Assembly: GCA_024644385.1 (NCBI GenBank)
Contig: JAHELB010000010.1
Span: 1 to 42,391 of the forward strand
Origin: Nitrosopumilaceae archaeon
GTDB lineage: Archaea; Thermoproteota; Nitrososphaeria; Nitrososphaerales; Nitrosopumilaceae
Length of the DNA: 42,391 bases
Direction: 5' to 3'
Part shown: positions 1-9,450 of the stretch, one piece after another
How the letters are laid out: each line of letters begins with the position of its first letter
Position numbering within the stretch: the first letter of the stretch is position 1
Translations under genes and position numbers: made by a program
Notes under the pieces: generated by a model
Database searches by the model: none
Told to the model about the DNA's origin: nothing
What the model saw: only the letters and a program-made list of their open reading frames with translations

Positions 1-842
1 GACCACTAAAATTCGAAGAGTTTGAAGAATATATAAAAAACACATTGTTTGTCTCAGCCACACCTGGGGAATATGAAAAGAAAATTTCATACCAAATTGC
101 AGAACAATTGGTTCGACCAACAGGATTGCTAGATCCAGAAGTTGAGATTAGACCAACAAAAAATCAGATGGATGATTTAATTCAAGAAATTAGCGATAGG
201 GCAACAAAAAATGAGCGTGTTCTAGTCACGACGTTGACTAAGCGAATGGCCGAAGATCTCGCAGAATATCTCTCCAAAAAGCAGATTCGTGTGCGCTACA
301 TGCATTCAGAGATTGAGGGATTGCAGAGAACAGAGATAATCAGGCAACTAAGACTAGGTGAATTTGATGTGCTAGTTGGAATCAATTTGCTCAGAGAGGG
401 ACTTGACATCCCAGAGGTTTCACTAGTGGCAATCTTGGATGCAGACAAGGAAGGATTTCTCAGAAACTTTACCAGCTTGATTCAGACATTTGGCCGTGCA
501 GCACGCAATGTCAATAGTTTTGTGATAATGTATGCAGACCACACAACTGATTCTATGAAGCGTGCAATGGAGGAAACCAAAAGACGTCGAGAAAAACAAA
601 TCCGTTACAACAAAAAACACAATATTATTCCCCAAACAATAATTAAATCAGTCCCCGAACAAGTAACATCGCTAGATGATTCTAAATTAAAATCTGCATA
701 CGATTTGACTGCAGATATGATAGATTTAGAGGCTCAGATGAAAAAGTATTCTGAGGATTTGGACTTTGAGCGAGCAATTGAATGCAGAGACAGAATAAAA
801 AGATTAGAAAAGGAGATTAAAATAAAAAATGACAGAAAGTAA
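1..842 (+). CDS. uvrB: UvrABC excinuclease subunit B, C-terminal part (left-truncated)
   Basis: UvrB is the damage-verifying helicase of bacterial-type nucleotide excision repair; it is loaded by UvrA and recruits UvrC. The start codon lies left of the window. The frame is open from base 3, so the first in-frame TTG (45) is not the start. Visible are the strand-exchange element leading into [10 protein letters not shown], the helicase C-terminal domain with [15 protein letters not shown] and QTFGRAARN (motifs V and VI), and a C-terminal UVR domain ([18 protein letters not shown]) that in this family binds UvrC or UvrA. The last 14 bases overlap uvrA in another frame, which indicates translational coupling. 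UvrB is of bacterial origin in those archaea that carry it. Identity is certain. Confidence 0.97.
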   Translation, partial: PLKFEEFEEYIKNTLFVSATPGEYEKKISYQIAEQLVRPTGLLDPEVEIRPTKNQMDDLIQEISDRATKNERVLVTTLTKRMAEDLAEYLSKKQIRVRYMHSEIEGLQRTEIIRQLRLGEFDVLVGINLLREGLDIPEVSLVAILDADKEGFLRNFTSLIQTFGRAARNVNSFVIMYADHTTDSMKRAMEETKRRREKQIRYNKKHNIIPQTIIKSVPEQVTSLDDSKLKSAYDLTADMIDLEAQMKKYSEDLDFERAIECRDRIKRLEKEIKIKNDRK

Positions 843-3648
843 ATTAAAAATTCGTGGCGCTAGACATCATAATCTAAAAAATATTGATCTTGACATTCCA
901 AAAAACAATTTAATAGTTATCAGTGGTTTGTCTGGTTCTGGAAAATCTACCTTGGCTTTTGACACAATTTATGCCGAAGGGCAAAGACGATACGTAGAGT
1001 CTCTCTCAGCTTATGCAAGACAGTTCCTAGAAATGATGGACAAACCTGATGTAGATTCAATTGAAGGATTGTCTCCTGCAATTTCTATTCAACAAAAAAC
1101 AACTAGCAAGAATCCTCGTTCAACTGTTGGCACTACAACTGAAATCTATGATTACATGAGATTACTCTTTGCAAGGATTGGCATTCCTTATTGTACAAAC
1201 TGTGGAAGAAAAATCTCTAGCCAATCAATTGAGCGAATATGCGATTCTGTTCTCAAAGATTTTGAAGGCAAAAAAATTCTCATCCTTGCTCCAATTATTC
1301 AAAGGAAGAAAGGAACTTATGAAAAATTATTTGAGCAGATAAAAAAGGATGGATACTCTAGAATTCGCCTTAATGGCGAAATTTTGAGCCTAGATGAGGA
1401 GATTCCTCCGCTAGACAGACAAAAATGGCACAATATTGAGATTGTCGTGGACAGAATCCAGACTGAAAAATCAGAAAAATCCCGATTGTTTGAGGCAATA
1501 CAAACTGCCATAAAATCCGCAAAAGGCGATGTGATGATTGCATCTGAAAAGCAAGAAAAAATTTTCTCTCAAAATAATGCATGTCCGTATTGTGGTTTAA
1601 CAATTGGAGAGTTGGAACCTAGAACTTTTTCGTTTAATTCACCATTTGGAATGTGCAAGGCATGTAATGGCCTTGGAGTAAAGATGGAGTTTGATGCTGA
1701 TTTGGTAATTCCAGACAAGAGCAAATCCATCTTGGATGGAGCAATTGTTCCATGGAGTGGAAGGTTTTCTTCCTTTAGAAGACAAGCACTTCGTGCAGTT
1801 GGGAAAAAATTTGGATTTGATTTAATGACACCTATTTCAAAAATTAAACCTAAACACTTGAAAATAATTTTACACGGAACTGATGACATGATTGATTTTG
1901 ACTATCGGTCTAAATCTGGAGATTCGTCTTGGCAGTACACCAATGCGTTTGAAGGAGTACTTGAAAACCTCCAACGTGTTTTTATGGAAACTGATTCTGA
2001 ATCAAAGCGTGAATGGCTAAAGCAATTCATGTTAGATACGCCTTGTAATGCATGTAATGGAAAAAAACTAAAACCAGAATCCCTGGCAGTCAAAATTAAT
2101 GACAAAGGAATTATGGAGATTTGCGACATGTCAATTGATCACTGTTATGATTTCTTTTCTACTCTGAGTCTCTCAGAGAACGAACAATACATTGCAAGAG
2201 ATGTCCTAAAAGAAATAAAGGAAAGATTAGAATTTCTAATGAATGTAGGACTAAACTATTTGACTTTGAATAGACTAAGCTCTACGTTATCTGGTGGAGA
2301 ATCTCAGAGAATTCGTCTTGCCACCCAAATCGGCTCTAATCTTACAGGTGTACTGTATGTTTTAGATGAGCCCACGATAGGTCTTCACCAACGTGATAAT
2401 GAACGACTCATAAAAACGCTAACAAAGCTACGAAATCTTGGAAATACTGTAATTGTAGTAGAGCATGACGAGGAAATAATACGAAAATCAGATTGGATTG
2501 TAGATCTCGGTCCTGGTGCTGGGGTTCATGGTGGAAGTGTAGTTTTTGAGGGAACCGTTGATAAAATTCTCAATGGACACAAATCCATAACAGGAGATTA
2601 TTTAAAAAATAAATCACTCATTACACTCAAAGACAAAGTTCGAAATCGTTCTGGATCATTGATTGTTAGAGGAGCTTCGAAAAATAATTTAAAAAACATT
2701 AATGTAGAATTTCCTTTAGGTTTTTTCATCTCAGTAACTGGTGTTTCAGGTTCTGGAAAATCCACCCTGATTAATGATATTTTGTTAAAATCTTTGGAAA
2801 GTCATTTTTCAAAATCATCTCTAAAATCTAAAAGCCAGGTTGAAATTAGCGGTTTAGAGAATATTGACAAAGTAATTGCAATAGACCAATCCCCTATTGG
2901 CAGGACTCCACGTTCAAATCCTGCTACATACATTGGAGTATTTACTCATATACGGGATCTTTATGCAAACACTGAGCTTTCAAAAGAGCGAGGATATGCT
3001 CCTGGACAATTTTCCTTTAATGTAGCTGATGGTAGATGTTTTGCATGTGAGGGAGATGGAGTAAAAAAAATTGAAATGCAATTTCTATCTGATGTTTATG
3101 TAAAATGCGATGAATGTAAAGGAAAACGTTACAACTCTGAGACTCTATCAGTTCTGTACAAAGGCAAAAACATTTCTGATATTTTAGGAATGACAGTTTA
3201 CGAGGCCTTGAATTTCTTTGAGAACATTCCTTCTATAAAGAGAAAATTACAAACAATCTTTGATGTTGGCCTGGGCTATATCAAACTAGGACAATCCTCT
3301 ACTACATTGTCTGGTGGCGAGGCACAACGTGTAAAACTTGCATCAGAATTATCAAAACGTGGGACTGGCAGAACCTTCTATATTCTTGATGAGCCAACCA
3401 CTGGATTGCATTTTGCTGATGTCCAAAAACTACTTGATGTTCTAAACAGACTGGTTAATCTTGGCAACACTGTAGTCGTAATTGAGCACAATATGGATGT
3501 CATAAAAAACTCTGATTGGATAATTGACCTCGGACCAGAAGGTGGTGATGAGGGAGGGCAATTAGTTGCCACAGGCACTCCTGAAAAGATATCCAAGGCC
3601 CCAGGGAGTTACACTGGAAAATATCTAAAAAAATTAATTAAAAAATGA
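829..3648 (+). CDS. uvrA: UvrABC excinuclease subunit A
   Basis: UvrA is the dimeric ABC-type ATPase that finds bulky DNA lesions and loads UvrB. At 939 residues it has the normal family length. The first Walker A is GLSGSGKS at residues 33-40 and the second, GVSGSGKS, is near 638. Both halves carry an LSGGE signature ([13 protein letters not shown] and [13 protein letters not shown]) and a DEPT Walker B. Zinc-binding CxxC pairs occur near residue 122 (CTNC), near 253 (CPYC/CKAC) and near 740 (CFAC/CDEC). The ATG lies inside the end of uvrB, and the TGA overlaps the uvrC start in ATGA, so the three genes form one tight operon. No damage to the reading frame is visible. Confidence 0.98.
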   Translation: MTESKLKIRGARHHNLKNIDLDIPKNNLIVISGLSGSGKSTLAFDTIYAEGQRRYVESLSAYARQFLEMMDKPDVDSIEGLSPAISIQQKTTSKNPRSTVGTTTEIYDYMRLLFARIGIPYCTNCGRKISSQSIERICDSVLKDFEGKKILILAPIIQRKKGTYEKLFEQIKKDGYSRIRLNGEILSLDEEIPPLDRQKWHNIEIVVDRIQTEKSEKSRLFEAIQTAIKSAKGDVMIASEKQEKIFSQNNACPYCGLTIGELEPRTFSFNSPFGMCKACNGLGVKMEFDADLVIPDKSKSILDGAIVPWSGRFSSFRRQALRAVGKKFGFDLMTPISKIKPKHLKIILHGTDDMIDFDYRSKSGDSSWQYTNAFEGVLENLQRVFMETDSESKREWLKQFMLDTPCNACNGKKLKPESLAVKINDKGIMEICDMSIDHCYDFFSTLSLSENEQYIARDVLKEIKERLEFLMNVGLNYLTLNRLSSTLSGGESQRIRLATQIGSNLTGVLYVLDEPTIGLHQRDNERLIKTLTKLRNLGNTVIVVEHDEEIIRKSDWIVDLGPGAGVHGGSVVFEGTVDKILNGHKSITGDYLKNKSLITLKDKVRNRSGSLIVRGASKNNLKNINVEFPLGFFISVTGVSGSGKSTLINDILLKSLESHFSKSSLKSKSQVEISGLENIDKVIAIDQSPIGRTPRSNPATYIGVFTHIRDLYANTELSKERGYAPGQFSFNVADGRCFACEGDGVKKIEMQFLSDVYVKCDECKGKRYNSETLSVLYKGKNISDILGMTVYEALNFFENIPSIKRKLQTIFDVGLGYIKLGQSSTTLSGGEAQRVKLASELSKRGTGRTFYILDEPTTGLHFADVQKLLDVLNRLVNLGNTVVVIEHNMDVIKNSDWIIDLGPEGGDEGGQLVATGTPEKISKAPGSYTGKYLKKLIKK

Positions 3649-5231
3649 CCTTCGATATTTCCAAAATTCGTATCCCTCCAAGTCCCGGAATCTATTTGAT
3701 GAAAAACTCTGATCAAAAAATTATATACATTGGAAAAGCAAAGAATCTCAAAAATCGGGTAAAGTCATATTTTTTAAAAAATCAAAACTACAAAACAACA
3801 AAACTAGTAGAAAATATTTCTGATATAGAATTTGTTTTAACTGATAATGAAAGCGAAGCCTTTCTTTTAGAATCAAACATGATTAAAAAATATAGGCCAC
3901 AATATAACATTGAACTCAAAGACCAACAAAGGTACACATATCTTAGAATCTCTAATGAAAAATATCCAAGACTATTGGTTGCAAGACGAACAAGAGAAGG
4001 AAAATTTTTAGGCAAAGGAAAATTTTTTGGGCCCTTTACTCAGGGGAGCTCTAAATTATTAACGATAGGAACTCTGAGAAAATCCTTTCAAATTAGAATT
4101 TGTACACAATTACCAAAAAAAGTATGTCTGGAGTATCATCTTGGTAATTGTGAAGGACCATGTGAGTTTAAAGACGCACAAAAACAATATCCAAAGCATG
4201 TAGCCGCATTAGAGGAGGTTCTTAAAGGAAAAAATCAAACAAAAATTTTCATACAAAAATTAAAGGACGAAATGAAGCATGCTGCAAATTTACAACAATA
4301 TGAGCGTGCAAAAGACATTCGTGATACATTGATACGCCTTGGAAGCCTCCAAACGAAACAAAAAATGGAATATGTGGATAATTCTGATGAGGAATATTTT
4401 GGAATTGGTGAACAAGATCAAACTGCTACGGTGATGAACTTTAGAATGATTAATGGTGTTATTAGGGATAGTGATAAGTTCTTTTTTGATCTGGTAGGTG
4501 ACAATACTTTTTCTAATTTCATTTTTCAATACTATTCAACCCACAAAATCCCAAAGGTGATTCTAGTAAGTGAATTTCCTGGGAATCAAAAACTTTTAGA
4601 ATCCCTATTATCCGACCAAGCAGGATTTCAGGTCCAAATACTTTGCCCTACCAGAGGAAAAAGAAAAGAAATCATTAATTTAATTTTAAAAAATATTCAG
4701 TTGATTCATAATGCAGGCGGGGATCCTGGTTTAATTGAACTCCAAGAGATACTAAATTTATCAACAATTCCAAAAATCATAGAGTGTTTTGATATTTCAA
4801 ACCATGGAGAAGATTTTGCAGTAGGTTCCATGTCGCGATTTGTTGATGGCAAACCCGATAAATCCGGTTACAGAAAATTCAAAATTAAAACAATTTCAGG
4901 TAGGGATGATTTTGCAATGATTGGAGAGATAATAAAAAGAAGATATTTTAGATTACTTGAAGAGAATTCAATATTGCCTGACCTAATTGTAATTGATGGT
5001 GGTAAGGGTCAACTAAACTCTGCCCTCAAATCTTTGCAATCTCTAGGGTTAAAAACAAACTGCATATCTCTGGCAAAAGAGAACGAAGAGGTCTTTATTG
5101 CAAAACAGAAAAATCCAATTATAATTCCCAAGAACAAGCAATCTCTCAAAATTCTACAATACGCAAGAGATGAAACGCACAGGTTTGGGGTAGCCTACAA
5201 TAGGGCATTACGCAAAAAGCAACTAAAATAA
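3645..5231 (+). CDS. uvrC: UvrABC excinuclease subunit C, lacking the C-terminal HhH domain
   Basis: UvrC makes the dual incisions of excision repair. The GIY-YIG nuclease domain (PGIYLMK, YIGKAKNLKNRVKSYF) sits at about residues 13-45, the zinc/Cys region around CLEYHLGNCEGPC at 160-172, and a UVR motif at about 205-240 to contact UvrB. The RNase H-like domain shows its acidic residues in FDISNHGED (near 382), IVIDGGKGQ (near 448) and DETHRFG (near 510). The protein stops at residue 528, just after the RNase H-like fold, where bacterial UvrC continues with tandem helix-hairpin-helix motifs. It overlaps uvrA by 4 bp. Short UvrC forms are known in some archaea, so this is probably functional. 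Confidence 0.97.
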   Translation: MTFDISKIRIPPSPGIYLMKNSDQKIIYIGKAKNLKNRVKSYFLKNQNYKTTKLVENISDIEFVLTDNESEAFLLESNMIKKYRPQYNIELKDQQRYTYLRISNEKYPRLLVARRTREGKFLGKGKFFGPFTQGSSKLLTIGTLRKSFQIRICTQLPKKVCLEYHLGNCEGPCEFKDAQKQYPKHVAALEEVLKGKNQTKIFIQKLKDEMKHAANLQQYERAKDIRDTLIRLGSLQTKQKMEYVDNSDEEYFGIGEQDQTATVMNFRMINGVIRDSDKFFFDLVGDNTFSNFIFQYYSTHKIPKVILVSEFPGNQKLLESLLSDQAGFQVQILCPTRGKRKEIINLILKNIQLIHNAGGDPGLIELQEILNLSTIPKIIECFDISNHGEDFAVGSMSRFVDGKPDKSGYRKFKIKTISGRDDFAMIGEIIKRRYFRLLEENSILPDLIVIDGGKGQLNSALKSLQSLGLKTNCISLAKENEEVFIAKQKNPIIIPKNKQSLKILQYARDETHRFGVAYNRALRKKQLK

Positions 5232-5252
5232 GAAAAAAAGAAAAAATTTTGG
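5232..5252 (-). terminator. T-rich terminator shared by convergent uvrC and cupredoxin gene
   Basis: The 21-bp gap between two converging stop codons reads, on the minus strand, as two T-tracts separated by a C. This is a typical archaeal oligo-T terminator for the upstream cupredoxin gene. A near-copy follows the second cupredoxin gene at 6631-6650. Confidence 0.45.
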
Positions 5253-6557
5253 TTAGTTCACTTGAACGGTTCCAATCATCCATGGATGTACCATACAGAA
5301 ATATTTGTAGCTTCCAGCGTCGTTAAATGTATACGAATACGCTGCACCGCCTAAAACTAGACTGCTATCAAATACGCCTGAGGGACCATCTGCTGGACTT
5401 CCACCTGTTACTGTATGTGCTGCAGTGTCTAAGTTTTTCCAATCTACTGTATCACCTTTATTTATCGAAACAGTTGGTGGAAGATAACATTCGTTTGTCT
5501 CTTCACATCCTGGAACCGCGGTTCCTGCTGGAATATCAACACTTACTGTTTTTGGTTCAGAGGGTTTAACTGGTACTGGTTTTTCCATTTCCTTAGGAGC
5601 TGATTTTTCCATTTCCTTTGGAACTGGTTTCTCAGTTACCATCGAGCTTACAGAATAACTTACTGTAAACTGTGTTGGATTCATTGTATGAACTGCAACT
5701 GCATTTCCCGAGAATTTCCATGATCCCATTTTGGTATTTCTATCTACAAAGGTCAATTCATAAATTGTATCTCCATCAGGTGTCCATGTTTTTTCTGGCT
5801 TTTCATTCGGACCTATTGGACCTCTTAAGGAAACCAATTGAATGGGTTCCGAAGCTGAATAGGAAAGAATTCCTGAATACATCCCACTTGCTGGAGCTAG
5901 TATAACTGCCAACTGGTGAGATTCATGTCCTTTTCCTGGGTCCTGCATTGATTGAATTGTGCCTGTCTTTACAGTATCTGACTTGGATTTTTCTGTATAG
6001 TCAACTTTGTAGTCCACTATGAATGGTGTTGGATTCATTGTATGAACAGCTAATGCATTGCCTGAAAATCTCCATTCACCGGAAGCACTTTTCTGATCAA
6101 CAAATGTTAATGCAAACTTTGTCTTCCCATCCGGAGTCCATGTAGATTGTCCTTTGTCATCTCCTTCTGCTAGCGGCCCGTGCAGTGTAACAAGTTGTAT
6201 ATTTTCTGATGCGTCATACATTAGAGTACCAGAATAAACGTTGCTACTAGGTGGCAAAATGATAGCTAATTGATGCTGTTCATGTCCGACACCGGGGTCT
6301 TGTGCAGATTCCATTCTATCCCATCCTGCTTTCATTGCTTTTGCTGGGGCTCCTTCCTTCACCTTTTCCGCAATACCTGCAAACGGATCTGCTGGAGCTT
6401 TTGGCTCTTCAGTTGGTGCTATAGGAGTTGGGGCAGAAACGACTGGAGGAGATACAACGGGAGCACTTTGAACACTTTCTCCCATGAATGCAAATCCTAC
6501 GCCAATAGCTACAATTGCAATTGTAAATCCAATTGCAGCTTTGTCTATACTTGCCAT
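5253..6557 (-). CDS. Membrane-anchored plastocyanin-like protein with two extra tandem domains
   Basis: Residues 7-25 form a single hydrophobic N-terminal segment (anchor or uncleaved signal), so the rest is outside the cell. A Pro-rich linker follows, then two homologous domains of about 100 residues (about 82-185 and 203-302), each with H-E/S-x-H-Q-L-A near the start and GNA.AVHTMNPT near the end. A KPVPKEMEK-type linker leads to a C-terminal type I copper domain (about 337-434) with ligands H381, C421, H424 and M427 in AAHTV and FCMVHPWM. In ammonia-oxidising archaea such cupredoxins are thought to carry electrons in place of cytochrome c. The twin domain is not one I recognise. The gene is a tandem paralog of the next minus-strand gene, with the same N-terminus and promoter. 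Confidence 0.93.
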   Translation of the reverse strand: MASIDKAAIGFTIAIVAIGVGFAFMGESVQSAPVVSPPVVSAPTPIAPTEEPKAPADPFAGIAEKVKEGAPAKAMKAGWDRMESAQDPGVGHEQHQLAIILPPSSNVYSGTLMYDASENIQLVTLHGPLAEGDDKGQSTWTPDGKTKFALTFVDQKSASGEWRFSGNALAVHTMNPTPFIVDYKVDYTEKSKSDTVKTGTIQSMQDPGKGHESHQLAVILAPASGMYSGILSYSASEPIQLVSLRGPIGPNEKPEKTWTPDGDTIYELTFVDRNTKMGSWKFSGNAVAVHTMNPTQFTVSYSVSSMVTEKPVPKEMEKSAPKEMEKPVPVKPSEPKTVSVDIPAGTAVPGCEETNECYLPPTVSINKGDTVDWKNLDTAAHTVTGGSPADGPSGVFDSSLVLGGAAYSYTFNDAGSYKYFCMVHPWMIGTVQVN

Positions 6558-6581
6558 AATTGATCGATTGCCTTTTACATA

Positions 6582-6590
6582 CTAAATAAA
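6582..6590 (-). promoter_or_regulatory. TATA box of the larger cupredoxin gene
   Basis: On the minus strand this reads TTTATTTAG, with 24 nt between its end and the ATG. That spacing predicts a leaderless transcript. The same box in the same context stands before the second cupredoxin gene. Confidence 0.55.
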
Positions 6591-6630
6591 TCTAATCTTA
6601 CTACCTGGAAACCAGCTAGCGAAATCCGCA

Positions 6631-6650
6631 TAAAAAAAGAAAAAATTTGG
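6631..6650 (-). terminator. T-rich terminator of the smaller cupredoxin gene
   Basis: Directly after the stop codon the minus strand carries two T-tracts split by a C. The sequence is nearly identical to the region after the first cupredoxin gene, so the duplication included the terminator. Confidence 0.4.
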
Positions 6651-7328
6651 TTAGTTCACTTGAACTGTTCCAACCATCCAAGGATGTACCATACAGAAAT
6701 ACTTGAAGTTTCCCGCATCTGCAAAGGTGTTGGAATATTGTGCTCCGCCTAAAATGAGACCACTATCAAATGCCCCTGAAGGGCCATCTGCTGGACTTCC
6801 AGCCGTCACAGTGTGAGCAGCGGTGTCTACGTTGTCCCAATTTACGGTATCACCTTGATTGATTGTAACTGATGGTGGGAGATAACATTCGTTTGTCTCT
6901 TCACATCCTGGAACGGCAGTTCCTGATGGAATTTCAACACTTAGAGTTTTCGGACCGGAGGGAACAACTTCTTCAACTACGTCTTTCATTTCCTCTCCTA
7001 CGTCTTCCATTTCTTCAACTATGGCTTCAACCTTTTCTGATGTTTTTTCCATAGCTTCTTCCACTTCAGTTGCAACTTCTTCAACTACGTCTTCCATTTC
7101 CTCTCCTACATCTTCCAGTTCTTTTGTTACTGCAGATTCTTTCACTTTATCTGCAATATTTGCAAATGGATCTGTTTGCTGTCCTGGTTGTTCGGTTGTG
7201 GGTGAAGAAACAATTGGAGGAGAAACCATCGCAACATTTTGACTGCCCTCTCCTACAAATGCAAATCCTACGCCAATAGCTACAATTGCAATGGTAAACC
7301 CAATTGCAGCTTTGTCTATACTTGCCAT
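6651..7328 (-). CDS. Membrane-anchored plastocyanin-like protein with acidic helical linker
   Basis: Residues 1-24 match the larger paralog except at residue 25 and carry the same membrane segment. A Pro-rich stretch leads to a strongly acidic, low-complexity helix (about 70-122) built from EDVGEEMEDVVEE-like units that occur twice, 36 codons apart at DNA level. The C-terminal cupredoxin domain (about 127-225) has ligands H172, C212, H215 and M218. Compared with its neighbour it lacks the two extra domains and has the acidic stalk instead. Its likely role is extracellular electron transfer at the membrane surface; the partner is unknown. It has its own TATA box and terminator, so it is probably transcribed alone. 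Confidence 0.93.
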   Translation of the reverse strand: MASIDKAAIGFTIAIVAIGVGFAFVGEGSQNVAMVSPPIVSSPTTEQPGQQTDPFANIADKVKESAVTKELEDVGEEMEDVVEEVATEVEEAMEKTSEKVEAIVEEMEDVGEEMKDVVEEVVPSGPKTLSVEIPSGTAVPGCEETNECYLPPSVTINQGDTVNWDNVDTAAHTVTAGSPADGPSGAFDSGLILGGAQYSNTFADAGNFKYFCMVHPWMVGTVQVN

Positions 7329-7352
7329 AATTGATCGATTGCCTTTTACATA

Positions 7353-7361
7353 CTAAATAAA
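7353..7361 (-). promoter_or_regulatory. TATA box of the smaller cupredoxin gene
   Basis: TTTATTTAG on the minus strand ends 24 nt before the ATG. The sequence from inside the gene through this box is almost identical to 6485-6599, a duplicated promoter with start region. Confidence 0.55.
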
Positions 7362-7370
7362 TCTAATCTT

Positions 7371-8010
7371 GTTTTTTACCCTAGTGATATAAAATTCAAA
7401 AATTTTTCTAAATAAAAAGTTCTGGGGGGAACCTTTTGTTTTGTGTGTTATTTCTTTTCTAGTTTTTATAGAATTTATACAAATTATTCCAAACCTATGA
7501 AAATTTTTTATTATCACTTTAATTCATTTTTTCATTAGTCAATGAAAATGAACATATAATTCTTTTACGAGCCTAATACTTTATGACTTTTAATATGGCA
7601 TCAGGACTGTCACCAAGCAACTTTCGTTTTTGGTCTTAAGTCCATTTGCCTTTTACTTTTATTTTTCCAAATTTTCTTGAGGCATAAATCTCAAAACATA
7701 TTTTTAATTTCTTAATACTAATAAAAAAAAATTCTCGTATTAAAAAAATAGTTTAATCTACTGTTATCTCTAGTAAGATGATTAGTTATAGATTAGAAAA
7801 TAAAATTAATCCACAGCTAAATTGTCACCAAACAAAAAATCTTGACTTAATAAAATTTATCTAATCGATTTAGTGTTATTTGTAAATTAAATAAAATAAA
7901 TTATTGAAAGTTTATTTTTATTCTGATTCAACTTTTTTAATTCGTCATTTCTTTTTTTGAAATTTCATCGAGAAAAAAAACATTCCTATTGTCAACCAAA
8001 AAGGGGTTTT
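7371..8010. other. AT-rich intergenic region, 640 bp, no gene seen
   Basis: Stops are frequent in all frames and I see no tRNA or clear RNA gene. A G-run with a short inverted repeat (GTTC, six bases, GAAC) lies at about 7420-7433, upstream of the cupredoxin promoter. The motif TGTCACCAA occurs twice, near 7607 and 7824. Near 7908-7920 an AT-rich stretch (GTTTATTTTTAT) could be the TATA box of the next plus-strand gene. Confidence 0.4.
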
Positions 8011-8271
8011 TTGTCTATAAAAATTGAATCTCTTCCTTATGATCAAAGATTGGAACGTTTTATCATGCTTGAATCACACGCTTTTTTTTCCAAAATGGTT
8101 GACCAACTAGTTGAATTTGCTGAATATGATCCTGAGTTAGCTGATGGAATTAAATGGTTAGACGAGCAGGCACAAAAAAAAGGAGTTACATTTTATGATA
8201 TGGTCTTTGAAGTTTTGTATAAACATGATGTCAACGCAAAAGCCAAAGATTGGTTGAAGACTAGAAACTAG
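8011..8271 (+). CDS. Small conserved-looking helical protein
   Basis: I do not recognise a named family. The confident part runs from the ATG at 8065 (MLESHAFFSKMVDQLVEFAEYD, partly quoted) to the stop and is helical and acidic. The frame is open upstream to 7957, and SLPYDQRLERF just before the ATG looks coding, so I chose the TTG at 8011, which follows an AAGGGG stretch. Starts at 7957 (TTG) or 8065 (ATG) are also possible. It converges on citrate synthase with a 3-nt gap between stop codons. There is no membrane segment and no cysteine cluster. Confidence 0.65.
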   Translation: MSIKIESLPYDQRLERFIMLESHAFFSKMVDQLVEFAEYDPELADGIKWLDEQAQKKGVTFYDMVFEVLYKHDVNAKAKDWLKTRN

Positions 8272-8274
8272 AAA

Positions 8275-9450
8275 CTATTTTCTCAAATCCAAAGTTTTGT
8301 ATTCGCATCCTTCTGGTCCGCAATATTTCCCAACGTATACTGCTTTTGGTCTATAGAGGGCAGGCTTTGGTGCAGCTTCGGCAAATTTTTCCTCGATGAT
8401 GTGCGCTGCCCATCCAACTACACGCGATATTGCAAAAATTGGAGTATTCAAATCCATTGGAATTTTTAGCATGTAATAGAGTGAAGCGCTATAGAGGTCA
8501 ACATTAGGATAAATATCTAATCCTTTTGTTCTTTTAATTTCTGAAATGGTTGTCTTTTCGACTTTTTCTGTTATATCAAACCATGGCTCTCCTGTTTTTT
8601 GAGCTAGTTTTCTTGAAAGTTCTTTTAGAACCTGTGCTCTTGGGTCATAGGTTTTGTAAACTGCATGACCCATTCCCATTATCCGCTCTCCTTTTGTTAT
8701 TCTTTCTTTAATCCATGGTTCTACTTTTTCAATGTCCCCAATTTCCAAAAGCATTTTCATTACCTCATAGTTCGCTCCTCCATGGAGTTCACCGCTTAAA
8801 GCTCCAATTGCAGCGCTTGCTGCCGAATACATATGAGCTCTTGTAGATGCTACTTGTCGTGCAGTAAATGTAGATGCATTAAATGTGTGATCAGCATGTA
8901 ATATTAGGCAGATATCAAAAATTTTTTCAACCTCTTTATCTGGTTTCTCGTTGAACATCATATACAAAAAATTTGCTGCATGGTCTAATTCTGGGCTGGG
9001 GTCGATAATTTCTAAACCATTTCTAATTCTATGCCAACTTGCAACTATAGTAGCAGTTTTTGCAATTAAATTAATTGCCTTGTCATAACTTGATTCTTTT
9101 GAGGAAAATTCCTCATCATAGTATCCTGCTAGAGCAGAAACAAAAGCCTGTAACATGTCCATAGGATCTGCATCCTTTCTCCAATTCCCCATGTTGGCCT
9201 GCATCTGCTTTGGAATATTTCTTGCATCCTTTAGTTTGGCCTTAAACTCGTCTAATCCTCCTTTAGTTGGCAGGTCATCATGTAAAAGCAAATACGCGGT
9301 TTCCTCAAATGATGATTTTTTTGTTAAATCAAGAATATCGTAGCCTCTGTAAATTAGCTTTCCTCTTTCTCCATCTATATTTGATATTTTGGTATCAGCT
9401 ACCTCTATTCCACGTAAACCGATGTTTTTTGTTTCCATGCTATTGTTCAT
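8275..9450 (-). CDS. gltA: Citrate synthase
   Basis: It condenses acetyl-CoA and oxaloacetate to citrate, the entry to the oxidative branch of the TCA cycle, which in autotrophic thaumarchaea mainly supplies 2-oxoglutarate. The family's catalytic triad is visible: H224 in ELHGGANYE, H263 in GMGHAVYKTYDPRA and D319 in YPNVDLYSA (numbering from the upstream TTG at 9453). About 390 residues is the normal length for archaeal and Gram-positive type citrate synthases; a 2-methylcitrate synthase activity cannot be excluded by sequence alone. I start at ATG 9450; ATG 9438 (METKNIGLRG) would also keep the conserved N-terminus. The gene stands alone. Confidence 0.95.
   Translation of the reverse strand: MNNSMETKNIGLRGIEVADTKISNIDGERGKLIYRGYDILDLTKKSSFEETAYLLLHDDLPTKGGLDEFKAKLKDARNIPKQMQANMGNWRKDADPMDMLQAFVSALAGYYDEEFSSKESSYDKAINLIAKTATIVASWHRIRNGLEIIDPSPELDHAANFLYMMFNEKPDKEVEKIFDICLILHADHTFNASTFTARQVASTRAHMYSAASAAIGALSGELHGGANYEVMKMLLEIGDIEKVEPWIKERITKGERIMGMGHAVYKTYDPRAQVLKELSRKLAQKTGEPWFDITEKVEKTTISEIKRTKGLDIYPNVDLYSASLYYMLKIPMDLNTPIFAISRVVGWAAHIIEEKFAEAAPKPALYRPKAVYVGKYCGPEGCEYKTLDLRK

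Noticed and set aside
6966-7242. Plus-strand Ser/Thr-rich frames opposite the smaller cupredoxin
   Set aside because: They are antisense shadows of the acidic Glu-rich stalk, with no start signals.
7420-7433. G-run with GTTC/GAAC inverted repeat before the cupredoxin gene
   Set aside because: A 4-bp stem is too short to call an operator or RNA structure.
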